From positions 1-42,353 of the forward strand of contig JAEEPQ010000005.1 in NCBI GenBank assembly GCA_016284885.1: a DNA stretch of 42,353 bases. The letters are read 5' to 3'. Shown here one piece after another: positions 21,847-30,745 of this stretch; the stretch's first letter is position 1, and every line of letters starts with the position of its first letter. A program made the translations under genes and the position numbers. This stretch comes from Desulfovibrio sp. Its GTDB lineage: Bacteria; Desulfobacterota; Desulfovibrionia; Desulfovibrionales; Desulfovibrionaceae. The notes under the pieces were generated by a model. That model ran no database searches and had not been told where the DNA came from. It saw only the letters and a program-made list of their open reading frames with translations.

Positions 21847-21931
21847 TGGTACCGCAGGCCAGACTTGAACTGGCACAGCCAGAGGCCGGGAGATTTTAAG
21901 TCTCCTGTGTCTACCATTCCACCACTGCGGC
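21847..21931 (-). tRNA. tRNA-Leu (UAA anticodon)
   Basis: 85 bases read leftwards. The acceptor stem is GCCGCAG/CTGCGGT and CCA is encoded. The anticodon loop is CTTAAAA with anticodon TAA. A long variable arm is present, as expected for Leu, and the T-arm has GTTCAAGTC. The neighbouring integrase suggests that the 3' end serves, or served, as an attachment site. I found no second copy of the 3' end within the window. Confidence 0.95.
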
Positions 21932-22077
21932 ATGGCCTGCAGGCCTTGGCTGCGGCAGGCGACTTGCCCTCCATCCCCGAAGGATTTAACAAGGAAAGAC
22001 GTCCGCTCACGCGTCTGGCCTAGCTAGACGGCTACCTACCAGACTATGCGCCTTCTTGCAAGGCAGGGGAGAATGCC

Positions 22078-22557
22078 ATGGACAGCAGCAGGCTTGTTCT
22101 TTTCTTTTGCAGGCTTGGACCTGCGGGTCGCTCGCCCTGGGCGCCCGGCACCTGCGGCACCTTCGAAGCCCTCGTGCTTGCGCCCTTCCTTTTTCTGCCC
22201 CTGGGCCTCGCAGGGCGGCTTTTCCTGCTTGCCGTCCTCTTCGTCGCCGGATCCCTGGCGGCAACGCGGGCTGAGGAGTTGCTCCAAAGGAAGGATCCCG
22301 GCGAGGTCGTGATCGACGAGCTCGTGGGCGCATGGATAGCCATCCTGCCCTTCGCCTTCTCGTGGACGCTCATGCTGTGCGCTTTCGTCCTCTTCCGCTT
22401 CTTCGACATCCTGAAGCCTTGGCCCGTCAAGGCTTCGGAGAACTGGCTTCCCGCAGGCTGGGGCGTTATGGTGGACGACGTCGTGGGCGGCGTCATGGCC
22501 ATGATCTGCCTCTGCCTCCTCAAGGCGACGGGCGTCTTTGCCTTCTCCTGGCTCTAG
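22078..22557 (+). CDS. pgpA: Phosphatidylglycerophosphatase A
   Basis: A 159-residue inner-membrane enzyme that removes phosphate from phosphatidylglycerophosphate to make phosphatidylglycerol. It carries the family's conserved acidic motifs DPGEVVIDELVG (about residues 82-93) and, later, RFFDILKPWPVK and VMVDDVVGG. It has about four hydrophobic segments and the usual length. The start follows GGGGAG at a spacing of six bases. It lies beyond the tRNA-Leu and is core chromosome. Confidence 0.92.
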   Translation: MDSSRLVLFFCRLGPAGRSPWAPGTCGTFEALVLAPFLFLPLGLAGRLFLLAVLFVAGSLAATRAEELLQRKDPGEVVIDELVGAWIAILPFAFSWTLMLCAFVLFRFFDILKPWPVKASENWLPAGWGVMVDDVVGGVMAMICLCLLKATGVFAFSWL

Positions 22558-22646
22558 GCCCTGTCTGAGGTCTGGAGACCTTTCCGGAACTCCTCCCCAT
22601 TCACGCTCGTTCCGCCTTGCCAGACAAGGCAAAGGAATGCATTGCC

Positions 22647-23045
22647 ATGTACGAACTGGTGCAGGCCGCCAGTGGCAGCTTCTACATCCAGAGTCCTGCC
22701 AAGATTGGCGTGGTGCCGTGTGAGGGCAATGATGTTGCCTTGATCGACAGCGGGAGCGACAAGGACGCAGGCAAGAAGGTCAAGAAGATCCTCGATGCCC
22801 AGGGCTGGAAGTTGAAGGCCATCTTCAACACGCACTCCCATGCCGACCATATCGGCGGAAATCGCTACCTCCAGTTCCAGACCGGCTGCAGCCTCTATGC
22901 CAGCGGCATCGAGTGTGCGTTCACGCGCGAACTGCTTCTGGAGCCGGCTTTCCTCTACGGCGGCAATCCGCCCCGCGATCTGCGCCACAAGTTCCCCATG
23001 ACCTAGGAAAGCGAGGTCCAGTCGCTGGTGCCGGAGGTGCTGGAG
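22647..23045 (+). pseudogene. Truncated metallo-beta-lactamase-fold hydrolase
   Basis: The frame opens normally (AAAGGA, then ATG 22647) and shows VALIDSGSDKDAG and the metal-binding motif THSHADHIGGN, typical of metallo-beta-lactamase-fold hydrolases. An in-frame TAG at 23004-23006 stops it after 119 residues. The next codons (ESEVQSLVPEVLE) still look like the family, so the stop is a mutation within former coding sequence. The remaining two thirds of the fold, with the other metal ligands, are missing, because another gene remnant begins about 23060. It is a pseudogene even if a short peptide is made. Confidence 0.7.
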
Positions 23046-23061
23046 CTTTCTCGTTGCGGCA

Positions 23062-23753
23062 GGCTATCTCAAAGTGCTGCCTGAGAAGGATGGCGACGCC
23101 AGGCTGCTGGCCCTGACCAATGCCGAGGTGCGCCTCATGATGGAGAAGCTGATCAAGGCGTGGTTCAACAGCATGAGCGTTGCCGGCTTCAGCCGGGATT
23201 TCCGCAGGGCGCTGGTGCGGGGCGAGACGGCGGCGCTGAACGTCGCCATGCAGAACATCGCTGAGGAAATCTTCTGCTTCTTCGACGTGAAGGGCCGGGA
23301 ACCGGAGCGTTTCTACTGCGGTTTCACGCTTGGCCTGCTTGTGGACATGAAGGAGAGCCACTGCCTCAAGTCGAGCAGGGAGAGCGCCCTTGGCCGCTAT
23401 GACGTCATGCTCATTCCCCGGCATAGGGGCGATCCCGGCGTTGTCATCGAGTTCAAATCCCTGAATGCCGACGAGGGCGAGACAGGTCTTGAAGAGACGG
23501 CAGCCGCTCTTGCCAGATCGCGGCGAGGAACTATGCGGCCGAGCTGAAGGCGCAGGGCGTGGCTCCAGCAAGCATCTTCGCCCATGGCATGGCCTTCCAG
23601 GGCAAGGAAGTGCTCGCCAGGGGCGGCTGGCTCGCATACGTTGCCCTTTCGTCGCAGGCCGGCTCGCAGCAGGGCGTCCTCGATCAGGGAGCCGAGAAAC
23701 GGCAAAAGCGCACCTCTCCCGGCCCGCATGGTGCGGGGGAACGGGTGCGCTGA
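23062..23753 (+). pseudogene. C-terminal remnant of an AAA-ATPase/PD-(D/E)XK protein
   Basis: The translation from about 23062 (GYLKVLPEKDG, ALTNAEVRLMMEKLI) through ERFYCGFTLGLLV, SSRESALGRYDVMLIP and VVIEFKSLN matches the C-terminal part of the widespread AAA-ATPase-like/PD-(D/E)XK family (DUF1703-type), including its Asp and Glu-x-Lys nuclease motif. The ATPase half is missing. A one-base deletion near 23513-23516 shifts the frame. The expected continuation AARNYAAELKAQGVAPASI then appears in frame 3, ending near 23650. The last 30 or so codons to 23753 do not look like the family and overlap the infA terminator. Confidence 0.7.
23704..23750 (-). terminator. Terminator of infA
   Basis: On the minus strand a GCGCACC/GGTGCGC stem (23744-23750 with 23708-23714), with an inner CCCGCA/TGCGGG stem, is followed by TTTT. 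It starts 47 bases after the infA stop. Confidence 0.7.
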
Positions 23754-23796
23754 CTGTCTGGAGTGCCTGAGCTGCGCCTCGGGCGCCCGGCAAAGC

Positions 23797-24015
23797 CTAC
23801 TTCATGCGGTAGGTGATGCGGCCGCGGGTGAGGTCGTAGGGAGAGAGTTCCACCTTGACCCGGTCGCCGGGAAGGATGCGGATGTAGAACTTGCGCATCT
23901 TGCCGGATATGTGGGCGAGCACCTTATGCTTGTTCTCGAGCTCCACAAGAAACATGGCGTTGGGCAGGGCTTCCTCGACGATGCCGTCGACTTCGATGGA
24001 TTCTTCTTTGGGCAT
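23797..24015 (-). CDS. infA: Translation initiation factor IF-1
   Basis: A 72-residue single-OB-fold protein that matches bacterial IF-1 throughout: [19 protein letters not shown], then [21 protein letters not shown] and [23 protein letters not shown](Y/F)R. It binds the 30S A-site during initiation. Full length, with CCGGAG upstream of the ATG. It follows lgt by 126 bases on the same strand. Confidence 0.97.
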   Translation of the reverse strand: MPKEESIEVDGIVEEALPNAMFLVELENKHKVLAHISGKMRKFYIRILPGDRVKVELSPYDLTRGRITYRMK

Positions 24016-24141
24016 AGGGACTCCGGCTAAAAATTTTGGGTGGCCTTGCTTCTAGAGGCAAACCAGTCGAGCGTCAAGAGGTATGTGGCGCTGTTCCCAC
24101 GCTTCCAGTCGCGCTCCTGCAGCGCCTGGCATGGACTTGCG

Positions 24142-24954
24142 TCAGCGGCGCTCCCCTGCGGAGGGCTTGGGCGTGCGCACGTCGCCTTCGGGCAGAGGGT
24201 GGTCGCAGAAGAAGAGCCAGGCGCCGATGGCAAGCAGGGGCAGGCACAGCACCTGTCCCATGGTGAGCCAGCCGAAGGCGAGGTAGCCGAGCTGGGCGTC
24301 AGGCACGCGGACGAATTCCACGAGGAAGCGGGCGAGGCCGTAGCCCATGGCAAAGAGGCCTGCAACGTTGCCGCGGGGGCGCTGCTTCGAGCTGTAGATC
24401 CACAGGACGATGCCGAGCACCACGCCTTCGAGGGCCGCTTCGTAGAGCTGCGAGGGGTGGCGGGGATAGGGGCCACCTTCGGGGAAGACGACGCCTATGG
24501 GCAGATCCGTGACCTTGCCCCAGAGCTCGCCGTTGATGAAGTTGCCTATGCGCCCGAACATGAGTCCCGGCGGGATGAGCGGGGTGGCGACGTCGGCAAG
24601 GTCGATGAAGTGGCAGTTTCGGGTCTTGGCAAAGTAGAAGAAGGTGAGGGCCAGGCCTATGGCCGCGCCGTGGAAGGACATGCCGCCGTTCCAGAAGCGC
24701 AGGGCCTCCATGGGATCGCGCAGGTAGATGGGCAGGTCGTAGAAGAGCACGTAGCCTATGCGGCCGCCGAGTATGCATCCGAGCATGCCGAGGACGACGA
24801 AGTCGTCGATGTCGCGATCCTTCCAGCCGTACTGGACGGCCCGGCGCCTGCCAAGCCACCAGCCGATGAGAAAGCCCACGACGTACATGAGGCCGTACCA
24901 GCGGATTTCGAGGCTGCCGATGGAAAGGGCAACGGGGTTGATGTCGAAGTGCAT
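24142..24954 (-). CDS. lgt: Phosphatidylglycerol-prolipoprotein diacylglyceryl transferase
   Basis: A 270-residue inner-membrane enzyme that moves diacylglycerol from phosphatidylglycerol to the lipobox Cys of prolipoproteins. It has about seven hydrophobic segments, the signature GRIGNFINGELWG (about residues 138-150), RHPSQLYEA, and RFLVEFVR near the C-terminus. I chose ATG 24954 (MHFDINPVALSIG) because homology begins there and AAGGA precedes it. An upstream in-frame start would add 44 residues that do not fit the family. A lipoprotein gene lies two genes upstream. Confidence 0.95.
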   Translation of the reverse strand: MHFDINPVALSIGSLEIRWYGLMYVVGFLIGWWLGRRRAVQYGWKDRDIDDFVVLGMLGCILGGRIGYVLFYDLPIYLRDPMEALRFWNGGMSFHGAAIGLALTFFYFAKTRNCHFIDLADVATPLIPPGLMFGRIGNFINGELWGKVTDLPIGVVFPEGGPYPRHPSQLYEAALEGVVLGIVLWIYSSKQRPRGNVAGLFAMGYGLARFLVEFVRVPDAQLGYLAFGWLTMGQVLCLPLLAIGAWLFFCDHPLPEGDVRTPKPSAGERR

Positions 24955-25130
24955 GTCGGGGTCCTTGCGAGGCTGGGGAGCGCATCTAGAGTGTCGCCCG
25001 CTGTGCAGTGCGTTCGGATGGAGCAGGAAGGTGACGAGAGAAAGGGCTCTGGCCTGCGGAGTATCTATACTGCAAGCGGGTAGCACGCAAGCGCAAGCTC
25101 GGCCGGAGCGTTGCTCAGACCAGGGGGGCG

Positions 25131-26276
25131 CTACTCCAGACCTGCAAGCCAGGCCGCGAGGGAGGGGGCCGGGTGCAGGGTGGGCGTGCGCCAGCCCGTG
25201 TCGCGCCGGCTGTCCGAGAAGACGATGCGCTCCTGCAGGAGGCGGTTTTGGCCGTCCAGGACAAGCATGAGCCGGAAGGGGACGTTGGCGTTGGGACGCA
25301 TGGCCATGATTCTTGTCGCGAAGGCAAGGCCGGATCCGAAGCGCAGGTCGTGGACGAGGATGGCCCGGCAGCCGTCAGGCAGGCATGCGCCTTGACGGTC
25401 CTGCGCCGGCAGGGGCTGGACCACGGGCAGGACGAAGAAATCGAGGCAGGATCCGGCGGCCGTGGACTGAGCCCTGAGGGCCTGCGCGGTGCCGGCAGGA
25501 AGCGCCTCGTAGACGGCTGGACTGCCCCGGCGGCCAAGGGGGCCGAGGCTCTGGCTCTTGACGAGCAGGCGTTCTGCAGTGCAGGCCTCCGCCTTCGCCT
25601 CCTGCTCCCGCTCTTCGTAGACGATGCGCCAGAAGCAGGGGGAGAGGACGTCTGGCAAAAGGACGCTGCGCTCTATCTGCCTTCCGCAGGCCAGCTCTGC
25701 CTGCACGAAGCGTTCCGCCTGCAGGTGGCCAATGGCAAGGCTTGCCAGCGGGTAGGCGACGAGCCAGACGAGGCCGGCAAGGGCTGCCCTGCTGCCTGCA
25801 GGCTTCCTCCCGGGCGTCTGGCCGGCCCTGGCGGCCTTGACGGCAAGGACGAGCATGGGGAGGACGAGCAGCAGGTCGACGATGAAGACGGCGTTGAGGC
25901 GCACTCGCAGGTGGGAGAAGGGCAGAAGCAGCATGGTGCCGTAGCTTGTCACGGCATCGAGCCACAAGTGCAGGCCAAGGCAGGCCGCGCAGAGGATCCA
26001 GCAGCCTGCCAGGCTGAATCGCCCTGGCGTCTGGGGGCGCCAGAGCGGGCGCGCCAGCAGGGCCAGCAGGAGCGCGAAGAGGGGGAGGTAGGCCAGGGAG
26101 TGGGTGACGCCTCGGTGCAGGGCGAGGAAGAGCTCCGGTGTCCAGCAGAAGGCGGTGTCGATGTCGGGCGAAGCCGCCGCAAGGGCTGCCAGCGGAACGG
26201 CCCAGCGCGTCTGGGGGCGCCTAGGCAGGGCCAGCATGAGCAGCGCTCCCGAGGCTGCATGGGTGACGGGATCCAC
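25131..26276 (-). CDS. YdjM/DUF457-type membrane-bound metal-dependent hydrolase
   Basis: A 381-residue protein. The N-terminal half (about 1-190) is a membrane domain with the family's conserved DPVTHAASGALL, SPDIDTAF, HRGVTHSLAYLPLFAL and HLWLDAVTSYG, whose His and Asp residues are thought to bind metal. The C-terminal half (about 195-381) is predicted outside or soluble, without a recognised domain. Relatives are called inner-membrane hydrolases (YdjM is under LexA control in E. coli), but their substrate is unknown. It follows the lipoprotein gene by eight bases, so the two are co-transcribed. Confidence 0.8.
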   Translation of the reverse strand: MDPVTHAASGALLMLALPRRPQTRWAVPLAALAAASPDIDTAFCWTPELFLALHRGVTHSLAYLPLFALLLALLARPLWRPQTPGRFSLAGCWILCAACLGLHLWLDAVTSYGTMLLLPFSHLRVRLNAVFIVDLLLVLPMLVLAVKAARAGQTPGRKPAGSRAALAGLVWLVAYPLASLAIGHLQAERFVQAELACGRQIERSVLLPDVLSPCFWRIVYEEREQEAKAEACTAERLLVKSQSLGPLGRRGSPAVYEALPAGTAQALRAQSTAAGSCLDFFVLPVVQPLPAQDRQGACLPDGCRAILVHDLRFGSGLAFATRIMAMRPNANVPFRLMLVLDGQNRLLQERIVFSDSRRDTGWRTPTLHPAPSLAAWLAGLE

Positions 26277-26284
26277 GGTGCTTC

Positions 26285-26665
26285 CTACTGTCTGAAGGGC
26301 GAGCGTTGCTTCGGGGCGCTCAGCAGGCGGTCTCGCTCTGCCTGGGCGTTGCCCTGGCCGTTGCCGTAGAGGCGCTGGCGGTTCCAGTTCTGCATGTTCT
26401 CCATGACGGTCGGCTGGCTTGCGTAGTAGAGGTAGCGCTCCTTGCCGCTGCCGGAAGCGGGCATGGGCAGGCGCAGGGCGTCCTGGGCGCTGGGGCCGTC
26501 AGGCTTGTAGTAGTCCCTGTCGGCGCGTTCGCTGGAGCCGGTCGCGATGTCCTGCGGAGCGCAGCCCGCCAGGGCGCAGGCCAGAACGAGGCAGGCCGCG
26601 GGCAGGCAGGCCTTGGCAATGTGGCCTGGGCCCGTCAGGGCGGGCGCCGGAAATAGACGTGTCAT
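26285..26665 (-). CDS. Small lipoprotein of unknown function
   Basis: A 126-residue protein with a lipoprotein signal peptide: MTRLFPAPALTG, a hydrophobic stretch, and the lipobox LAGC, so the mature protein starts at a lipidated Cys near residue 36. The rest is polar, with DYYKPDGPSAQDALRLPMP and NWNRQRLYGNGQG, and is not a domain I recognise. I chose ATG 26665 because AAGGAGG lies five bases upstream. An earlier in-frame start would place Arg and Lys before this site without a ribosome site. First gene of a leftward unit with the membrane hydrolase. Confidence 0.75.
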   Translation of the reverse strand: MTRLFPAPALTGPGHIAKACLPAACLVLACALAGCAPQDIATGSSERADRDYYKPDGPSAQDALRLPMPASGSGKERYLYYASQPTVMENMQNWNRQRLYGNGQGNAQAERDRLLSAPKQRSPFRQ

Positions 26666-26777
26666 GAAGACCTCCTTGACCTTCAGTATGCCGCGCCGCA
26701 CGGGGGCGGGGCAAGGCAGGGCGGGAGGGCTTCCATCCGAAGCCTTCCAGAATTATTGCGGCAATTCGCTTTCTTCG

Positions 26778-26806
26778 TTGACAGGGACGTTGCAGAAGGG
26801 TATAGT
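26778..26806 (+). promoter_or_regulatory. Sigma-70-type promoter of rlpA
   Basis: A full-consensus TTGACA (26778-26783), a 17-base spacer and TATAGT (26801-26806). Transcription would start near 26813, leaving a 155-base leader that contains a GTCTCC-TTGAC-GGAGAC hairpin. Confidence 0.75.
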
Positions 26807-26967
26807 CCCGCATTCAAAATTGCATAGGCCATTTTCAAGGCGGCTTCGCAGGCGCTGGAGAGCCATGATCTGCCAGCTTGAGACCGGGAGCCGTGCCGCC
26901 GTGCGGCTTGGTCGCGTCTCCTTGACGGAGACAGAGCCAACCTTGCCACCTCAGCAAAGGAGCGATC

Positions 26968-27687
26968 ATGACGTTTTTCCGCTGCCTGCTTTCCGCCTCC
27001 TGCCTTGCGTGCGCATGTATGATGGCCTCTCCGGCCAGCGCCGAAAGCAAAGGCGATGCACACTGGAATTTTGAAGACGCCGCGAACAAAGAATTCGCCC
27101 ACATCCGCCCTGCAGAAACCGTCAACCTCAAGGCCGACGTCCTTGAGATTGCGCCGGCCGCCGAGAAGAAGGGGGGCCTGGACGCACAGAACCGTGAAAA
27201 ATGGCTTGAGCACGCCAAGAAGAATCCGGACATGGTGCTCGGCCAGGCTTCCTGGTACGGCAGGGACTTTGACAGAAAGGCTACTGCCAGCGGCCTTCCC
27301 TACGACATGTACACCTTCACGGCTGCCCACCGCACCCTTCCTTTGGGCACCGTCGTGCGCGTGACTGACCAGTTCAACGGCAGAAGCGTCATGGTCTGCG
27401 TGACCGACCGCGGTCCCTACGCCAAGGGACGCATTCTTGATCTCTCCTACGCCGCGGCCGATGTCCTGGATCTCAGGGACCGCGGCGTGGCCAACATCGG
27501 CCTCGAGGTCGTTAGCGACGCCAAGGGCAAGGTGCTCTCCCGCGACAAGGCCTTCTTCGTCCAGCTTGAGACAGCGGGCAAGGACAAGATCGGCCCCTTC
27601 GACAGCTTCGCGGACGCGGCCGCCCTGCATGAGGCCATGCTGCGCGCCCATCCTGAGGCCAGAGTCATTCTCGACTCGGCCCGGTAG
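26968..27687 (+). CDS. rlpA: RlpA-like septal/peptidoglycan lytic transglycosylase
   Basis: A 239-residue exported protein with a signal peptide (MTFFRCLLSASCLACACMM, Ala-Ser-Ala cleavage near residue 25). A double-psi beta-barrel domain spans about 88-180. Family marks are GQASWYGRDFDRKATASG, TAAHRTLPLGTVVRVTD and VTDRGPYAKGRILDLS, which contain the catalytic His and Asp of RlpA enzymes that cleave denuded glycan strands. The C-terminal 55 residues resemble a reduced SPOR-like region (FFVQLETAG, HPEARVILDSA). The Cys residues in the leader do not form a clear lipobox. It has its own promoter and a GC-rich terminator. Confidence 0.85.
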   Translation: MTFFRCLLSASCLACACMMASPASAESKGDAHWNFEDAANKEFAHIRPAETVNLKADVLEIAPAAEKKGGLDAQNREKWLEHAKKNPDMVLGQASWYGRDFDRKATASGLPYDMYTFTAAHRTLPLGTVVRVTDQFNGRSVMVCVTDRGPYAKGRILDLSYAAADVLDLRDRGVANIGLEVVSDAKGKVLSRDKAFFVQLETAGKDKIGPFDSFADAAALHEAMLRAHPEARVILDSAR

Positions 27688-27711
27688 CAGCAGAGCCGCA
27701 CAGGCTTTTCC

Positions 27712-27740
27712 AAGGCCCCGCCCCTCCAGGACGGGGCCTT
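27712..27740 (+). terminator. Terminator-like hairpin after rlpA
   Basis: A 9-bp AAGGCCCCG/CGGGGCCTT stem (27712-27720 with 27732-27740) 24 bases after the stop. Only two T residues at the end of the stem and a broken tract follow. Confidence 0.55.
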
Positions 27741-27786
27741 CTGCTGTGGGCGGGTGCCTTGGCCTGCTGTGCAGGGGCAGAACGCC

Positions 27787-27818
27787 AAGGGCCGCCTCTC
27801 TGGCGAAAGGCGGCCCTT
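27787..27818 (-). terminator. Terminator-like hairpin after leuB
   Basis: A perfect 10-bp AAGGGCCGCC/GGCGGCCCTT stem (27787-27796 with 27809-27818) 23 bases beyond leuB on the minus strand, at the end of the leu operon. No T-run follows. Confidence 0.55.
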
Positions 27819-27841
27819 GAGAATGCTTGGGAACAGCGTGC

Positions 27842-28915
27842 CTAGAGGTTTGCCGCGACGATGTCGCCCATCTTCTGGCAGCCGACGAGGGTCTTGCCCT
27901 CTTCCATGATGTCGGCGGTGCGGTAGCCGTCCTTGAGGGCCTTGCTCACGGCCTTTTCAATCATGTCTGCCTCCTCGGCCATGTCGAGGCCGAGGCGCAG
28001 CATCATGGCGCCGGAGAGGATGGTGGCCAGCGGGTTTGCCTTGTCCTGGCCGGCGATGTCGGGGGCTGAGCCGTGCACGGGCTCGAAGAGGCCGGGGCCG
28101 GAGGCGCCGACGGATGCCGAGGGCAGCATGCCGAGGGAGCCGGTGATGGCGGAGGCCTCGTCGGAGAGGATGTCGCCGAAGATGTTGCCGGTGAGGATGA
28201 CATCGAACTGCGAGGGATCGCGGACGAGCTGCATGGCCGCGTTGTCCACGTACATGTTGCTCAGCTCCACCTCGGGGTAGTCCTTGTGCACTTCGGCGAC
28301 CACGGCGCGCCAGAGGCGGGAGGTCTCAAGCACGTTGCTCTTGTCCACGGAGACCACGTTCCTGCGGCGCTTCATGGCGGTCTCAAAGCCCACCTTGGCG
28401 ATGCGGCGGATTTCCTCTTCGTTGTAGATCATGGTGTTGTAGCCGGTGCGCAGGCCGTCGCGCACCTCGGTGCCACGGGGCTCGCCGAAGTAGATGTCGC
28501 CGGTGAGCTCCCTGACCACGATGAGGTCGAGGCCGAGCTTGGCGGCTTCGGGGCGCAGGAGGCAGGCGCCAGCGAGTTCGGGCAGCATCAGGGCCGGACG
28601 CAGGTTGGCGAAGAGGCCGAGCTCCTTGCGTATGCCGAGCAGGCCTTTCTCAGGCCGGTTCGACGGCGGCTGGGCGTCCCACTTGGGGCCGCCGACGGCG
28701 GAGAGGTAGACGGCGTCCGAGGCCTTGCACTTGGCAATGGTGCTCTCGGGCAGGGGGCAGCCCTCGGCGTCGATGGCCGCGCCGCCGATGTTGGCGCTCT
28801 CGAAGACGAACTCGTGGCCGCGTTTGGCAGCGCAGGCTTCCAGAACCTTTTTGCCCTGCGCCAGGATTTCCGGACCGATGCCGTCGCCGGGCAGGAGGCA
28901 GATGTGCTTTTTCAT
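27842..28915 (-). CDS. leuB: 3-isopropylmalate dehydrogenase
   Basis: A 357-residue cytosolic enzyme that oxidises 3-isopropylmalate to 2-isopropyl-3-oxosuccinate, which decarboxylates to 4-methyl-2-oxopentanoate (leucine step 3). It shows [11 protein letters not shown] at the N-terminus, the substrate loop [32 protein letters not shown], and the NAD-site [15 protein letters not shown] near the C-terminus. Length is standard. Last gene of the psd-pssA-leuACDB string, 34 bases after leuD. Confidence 0.97.
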   Translation of the reverse strand: MKKHICLLPGDGIGPEILAQGKKVLEACAAKRGHEFVFESANIGGAAIDAEGCPLPESTIAKCKASDAVYLSAVGGPKWDAQPPSNRPEKGLLGIRKELGLFANLRPALMLPELAGACLLRPEAAKLGLDLIVVRELTGDIYFGEPRGTEVRDGLRTGYNTMIYNEEEIRRIAKVGFETAMKRRRNVVSVDKSNVLETSRLWRAVVAEVHKDYPEVELSNMYVDNAAMQLVRDPSQFDVILTGNIFGDILSDEASAITGSLGMLPSASVGASGPGLFEPVHGSAPDIAGQDKANPLATILSGAMMLRLGLDMAEEADMIEKAVSKALKDGYRTADIMEEGKTLVGCQKMGDIVAANL

Positions 28916-28949
28916 GCTGATGGATCCTTGGGCCGGACCGTGCGAAGCC

Positions 28950-29450
28950 CTAGGCTTCGGCGGCCAGGCGCGATTTCACGTAGTTGACAAGGCCGCCCTT
29001 CTCGACGATTTCGGCCATGGAGGCGGGCAGGGCCGGGCACTTGAAGACGGCGCCGTTGGTCTTGTCTGTGATGACGCCCTCGGCGGCGTTGACTTCGAGC
29101 TCGTCGCCGTCCTTGATCTGGTCCACGCCGTCGCCGATTTCAAAGAGCAGCAGCCCTTGGTTGAAGGCGTTGCGGTAGAAGATGCGGGCGAAGCTGTGGC
29201 CCACGACGACCGGGATGCCGGCGCCGAGGATGGCGATGGGGGCGTGCTCGCGGGAGGAGCCGCAGCCGAAGTTGCGGCCTGCCACGATGATGTCGCCTTC
29301 CTTGACCCGCTTGACCCAGTCAGGCTCGAGGCCAGACATGCAGTTGGCGCCGAGGATCTTGGGATCGCCGGTCACGAGGAAGCGGGCGGGGATGATGGCG
29401 TCGGTGTCGATGTGCTCGCCGACCTTGTGGACTTTACCGTTGAAGATCAT
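28950..29450 (-). CDS. leuD: 3-isopropylmalate dehydratase, small subunit
   Basis: A 166-residue partner of LeuC in the isomerisation of 2- to 3-isopropylmalate. Conserved are [11 protein letters not shown] near the start and the [16 protein letters not shown] swivel-domain signature (about residues 58-73). The short length (about 165 rather than about 200 residues in E. coli) is the LeuD/homoaconitase-like type common in deltaproteobacteria, clostridia and archaea. It starts nine bases after the leuC stop. Confidence 0.96.
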   Translation of the reverse strand: MIFNGKVHKVGEHIDTDAIIPARFLVTGDPKILGANCMSGLEPDWVKRVKEGDIIVAGRNFGCGSSREHAPIAILGAGIPVVVGHSFARIFYRNAFNQGLLLFEIGDGVDQIKDGDELEVNAAEGVITDKTNGAVFKCPALPASMAEIVEKGGLVNYVKSRLAAEA

Positions 29451-29459
29451 GGCTCCCTC

Positions 29460-30722
29460 CTAAAGATCCTTGGGGCTGGCGATGTGGCCGGCCACGGCGC
29501 TGGCGGCCGCGGTGACGGGGCTCGCCAGGTACACTTCGCTCTCGAGGCTGCCCATGCGGCCGCGGAAGTTCCTGTTGGTGGTGGAGATGCAGCGTTCGCC
29601 GTCGCCGAGGACGCCCATGTGGCCGCCAAGGCAGGGGCCGCAGGTGCAGGGGCCGATGATGCAGCCGGCGTCCATGAAGAGCTCGATGAGGCCTTCGTCA
29701 AGGCACTTGCGCCAGACCGTGGGGGTGGAGGGCAGGATGATGCAGCGAACGCCCTTGGCGACTTTGCGGCCCTTGAGCATTTCGGCGGCGTCCAGCATGT
29801 CGGAGTAGCGTCCGTTGGTGCAGGAGCCGATGACGACCTGGTCAATCTTGACGTCCTTGAGCTCAGAGGCGTGCCTGACGTTGGAGGGGATGTGCGGACA
29901 GGCGACCACGGGCTCCTGGCCAGTGACGTCCAGCGTCACGGTGCGCTCGTACTGGCAGCCGGGATCGGCGGCCAGGGGCGCGTTGACGTCGGGGCGCTTG
30001 TGGCCGTGGCAGTACTCGATGGTAAGCTTGTCGCAGGGGAAGAGGCCGCATTTGGCGCCGGCTTCGATGGCCATGTTGGCCATGGTGAGGCGGCCTTCCA
30101 CGGGAAGATTGTCGACGACGGGACCGCCGAACTCCAGCGCTTTGTAGAGGGCGCCGTCCACGCCGATCTTGCCGATGAGCATGAGGATGAGGTCCTTGCC
30201 GCGCAGGTGCTTGTCCGGCGTGCCGGTGATTTCGACGCGCACCGTCGGGGGAACCTTGAACCAGGTCTCGCCGAGCACCATGCCGGCCGCGATGTCGGTG
30301 GAGCCCATGCCAGTGGAGAAGGCGCCGATGCCGCCGTAGGTGCAGGTATGGGAGTCCGCGCCGATGATCAGATCGCCCGGGGCCACGATGCCCTGCTCGG
30401 GGAGCAGCGTGTGCTCGACGCCGCAGTCGGCGCCCTCGTAGTAGTGGGTAATGTTCTGCTCCTGGGCGAATTGGCGGGAGACGATGACCTGGTTGGCCGA
30501 GGCGATGTCCTTCTGGGGGGTGAAGTGGTCCATGACAAGGGCGATTTTGTCCTTGTCGAAGACCTTTTTGGCGCCCATGGCGCGGAAGGACTTCACGGCA
30601 ATCTGGCCGGTGATGTCGTTGGCGAGGATCATGTCCAGCTTGCAGCGGACGATCTGGCCGTCGGACGCGATGGTCTCGTCGGTGTGGTTCTGCAGAATTT
30701 TCTGCGCGAGGGTATGTTTCAT
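29460..30722 (-). CDS. leuC: 3-isopropylmalate dehydratase, large subunit
   Basis: A 420-residue aconitase-family subunit with a [4Fe-4S] cluster. Cluster ligands are visible as Cys in GSCTNGRYSDM (about residue 300) and the two Cys of CGPCLGGHMG (about 360). Also conserved are DHFTPQKD and GADSHTCTYGGIGAF. The ATG at 30722 fits the family start (MKHTLAQKILQNHT). The 420-residue length is the shorter LeuC type that pairs with the small LeuD above. It lies 23 bases after leuA. Confidence 0.96.
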   Translation of the reverse strand: MKHTLAQKILQNHTDETIASDGQIVRCKLDMILANDITGQIAVKSFRAMGAKKVFDKDKIALVMDHFTPQKDIASANQVIVSRQFAQEQNITHYYEGADCGVEHTLLPEQGIVAPGDLIIGADSHTCTYGGIGAFSTGMGSTDIAAGMVLGETWFKVPPTVRVEITGTPDKHLRGKDLILMLIGKIGVDGALYKALEFGGPVVDNLPVEGRLTMANMAIEAGAKCGLFPCDKLTIEYCHGHKRPDVNAPLAADPGCQYERTVTLDVTGQEPVVACPHIPSNVRHASELKDVKIDQVVIGSCTNGRYSDMLDAAEMLKGRKVAKGVRCIILPSTPTVWRKCLDEGLIELFMDAGCIIGPCTCGPCLGGHMGVLGDGERCISTTNRNFRGRMGSLESEVYLASPVTAAASAVAGHIASPKDL

Positions 30723-30745
30723 GGTGGAATCTCCTTCGGGATCGC

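Noticed and set aside
20206-22557. Prophage
   Set aside because: Only a recombinase is present. No phage structural, lysis or replication genes are visible near it.
23074-23547. PD-(D/E)XK frame as an intact 157-residue gene
   Set aside because: Family similarity begins before this start and continues after a frameshift, and the ATPase half is absent.
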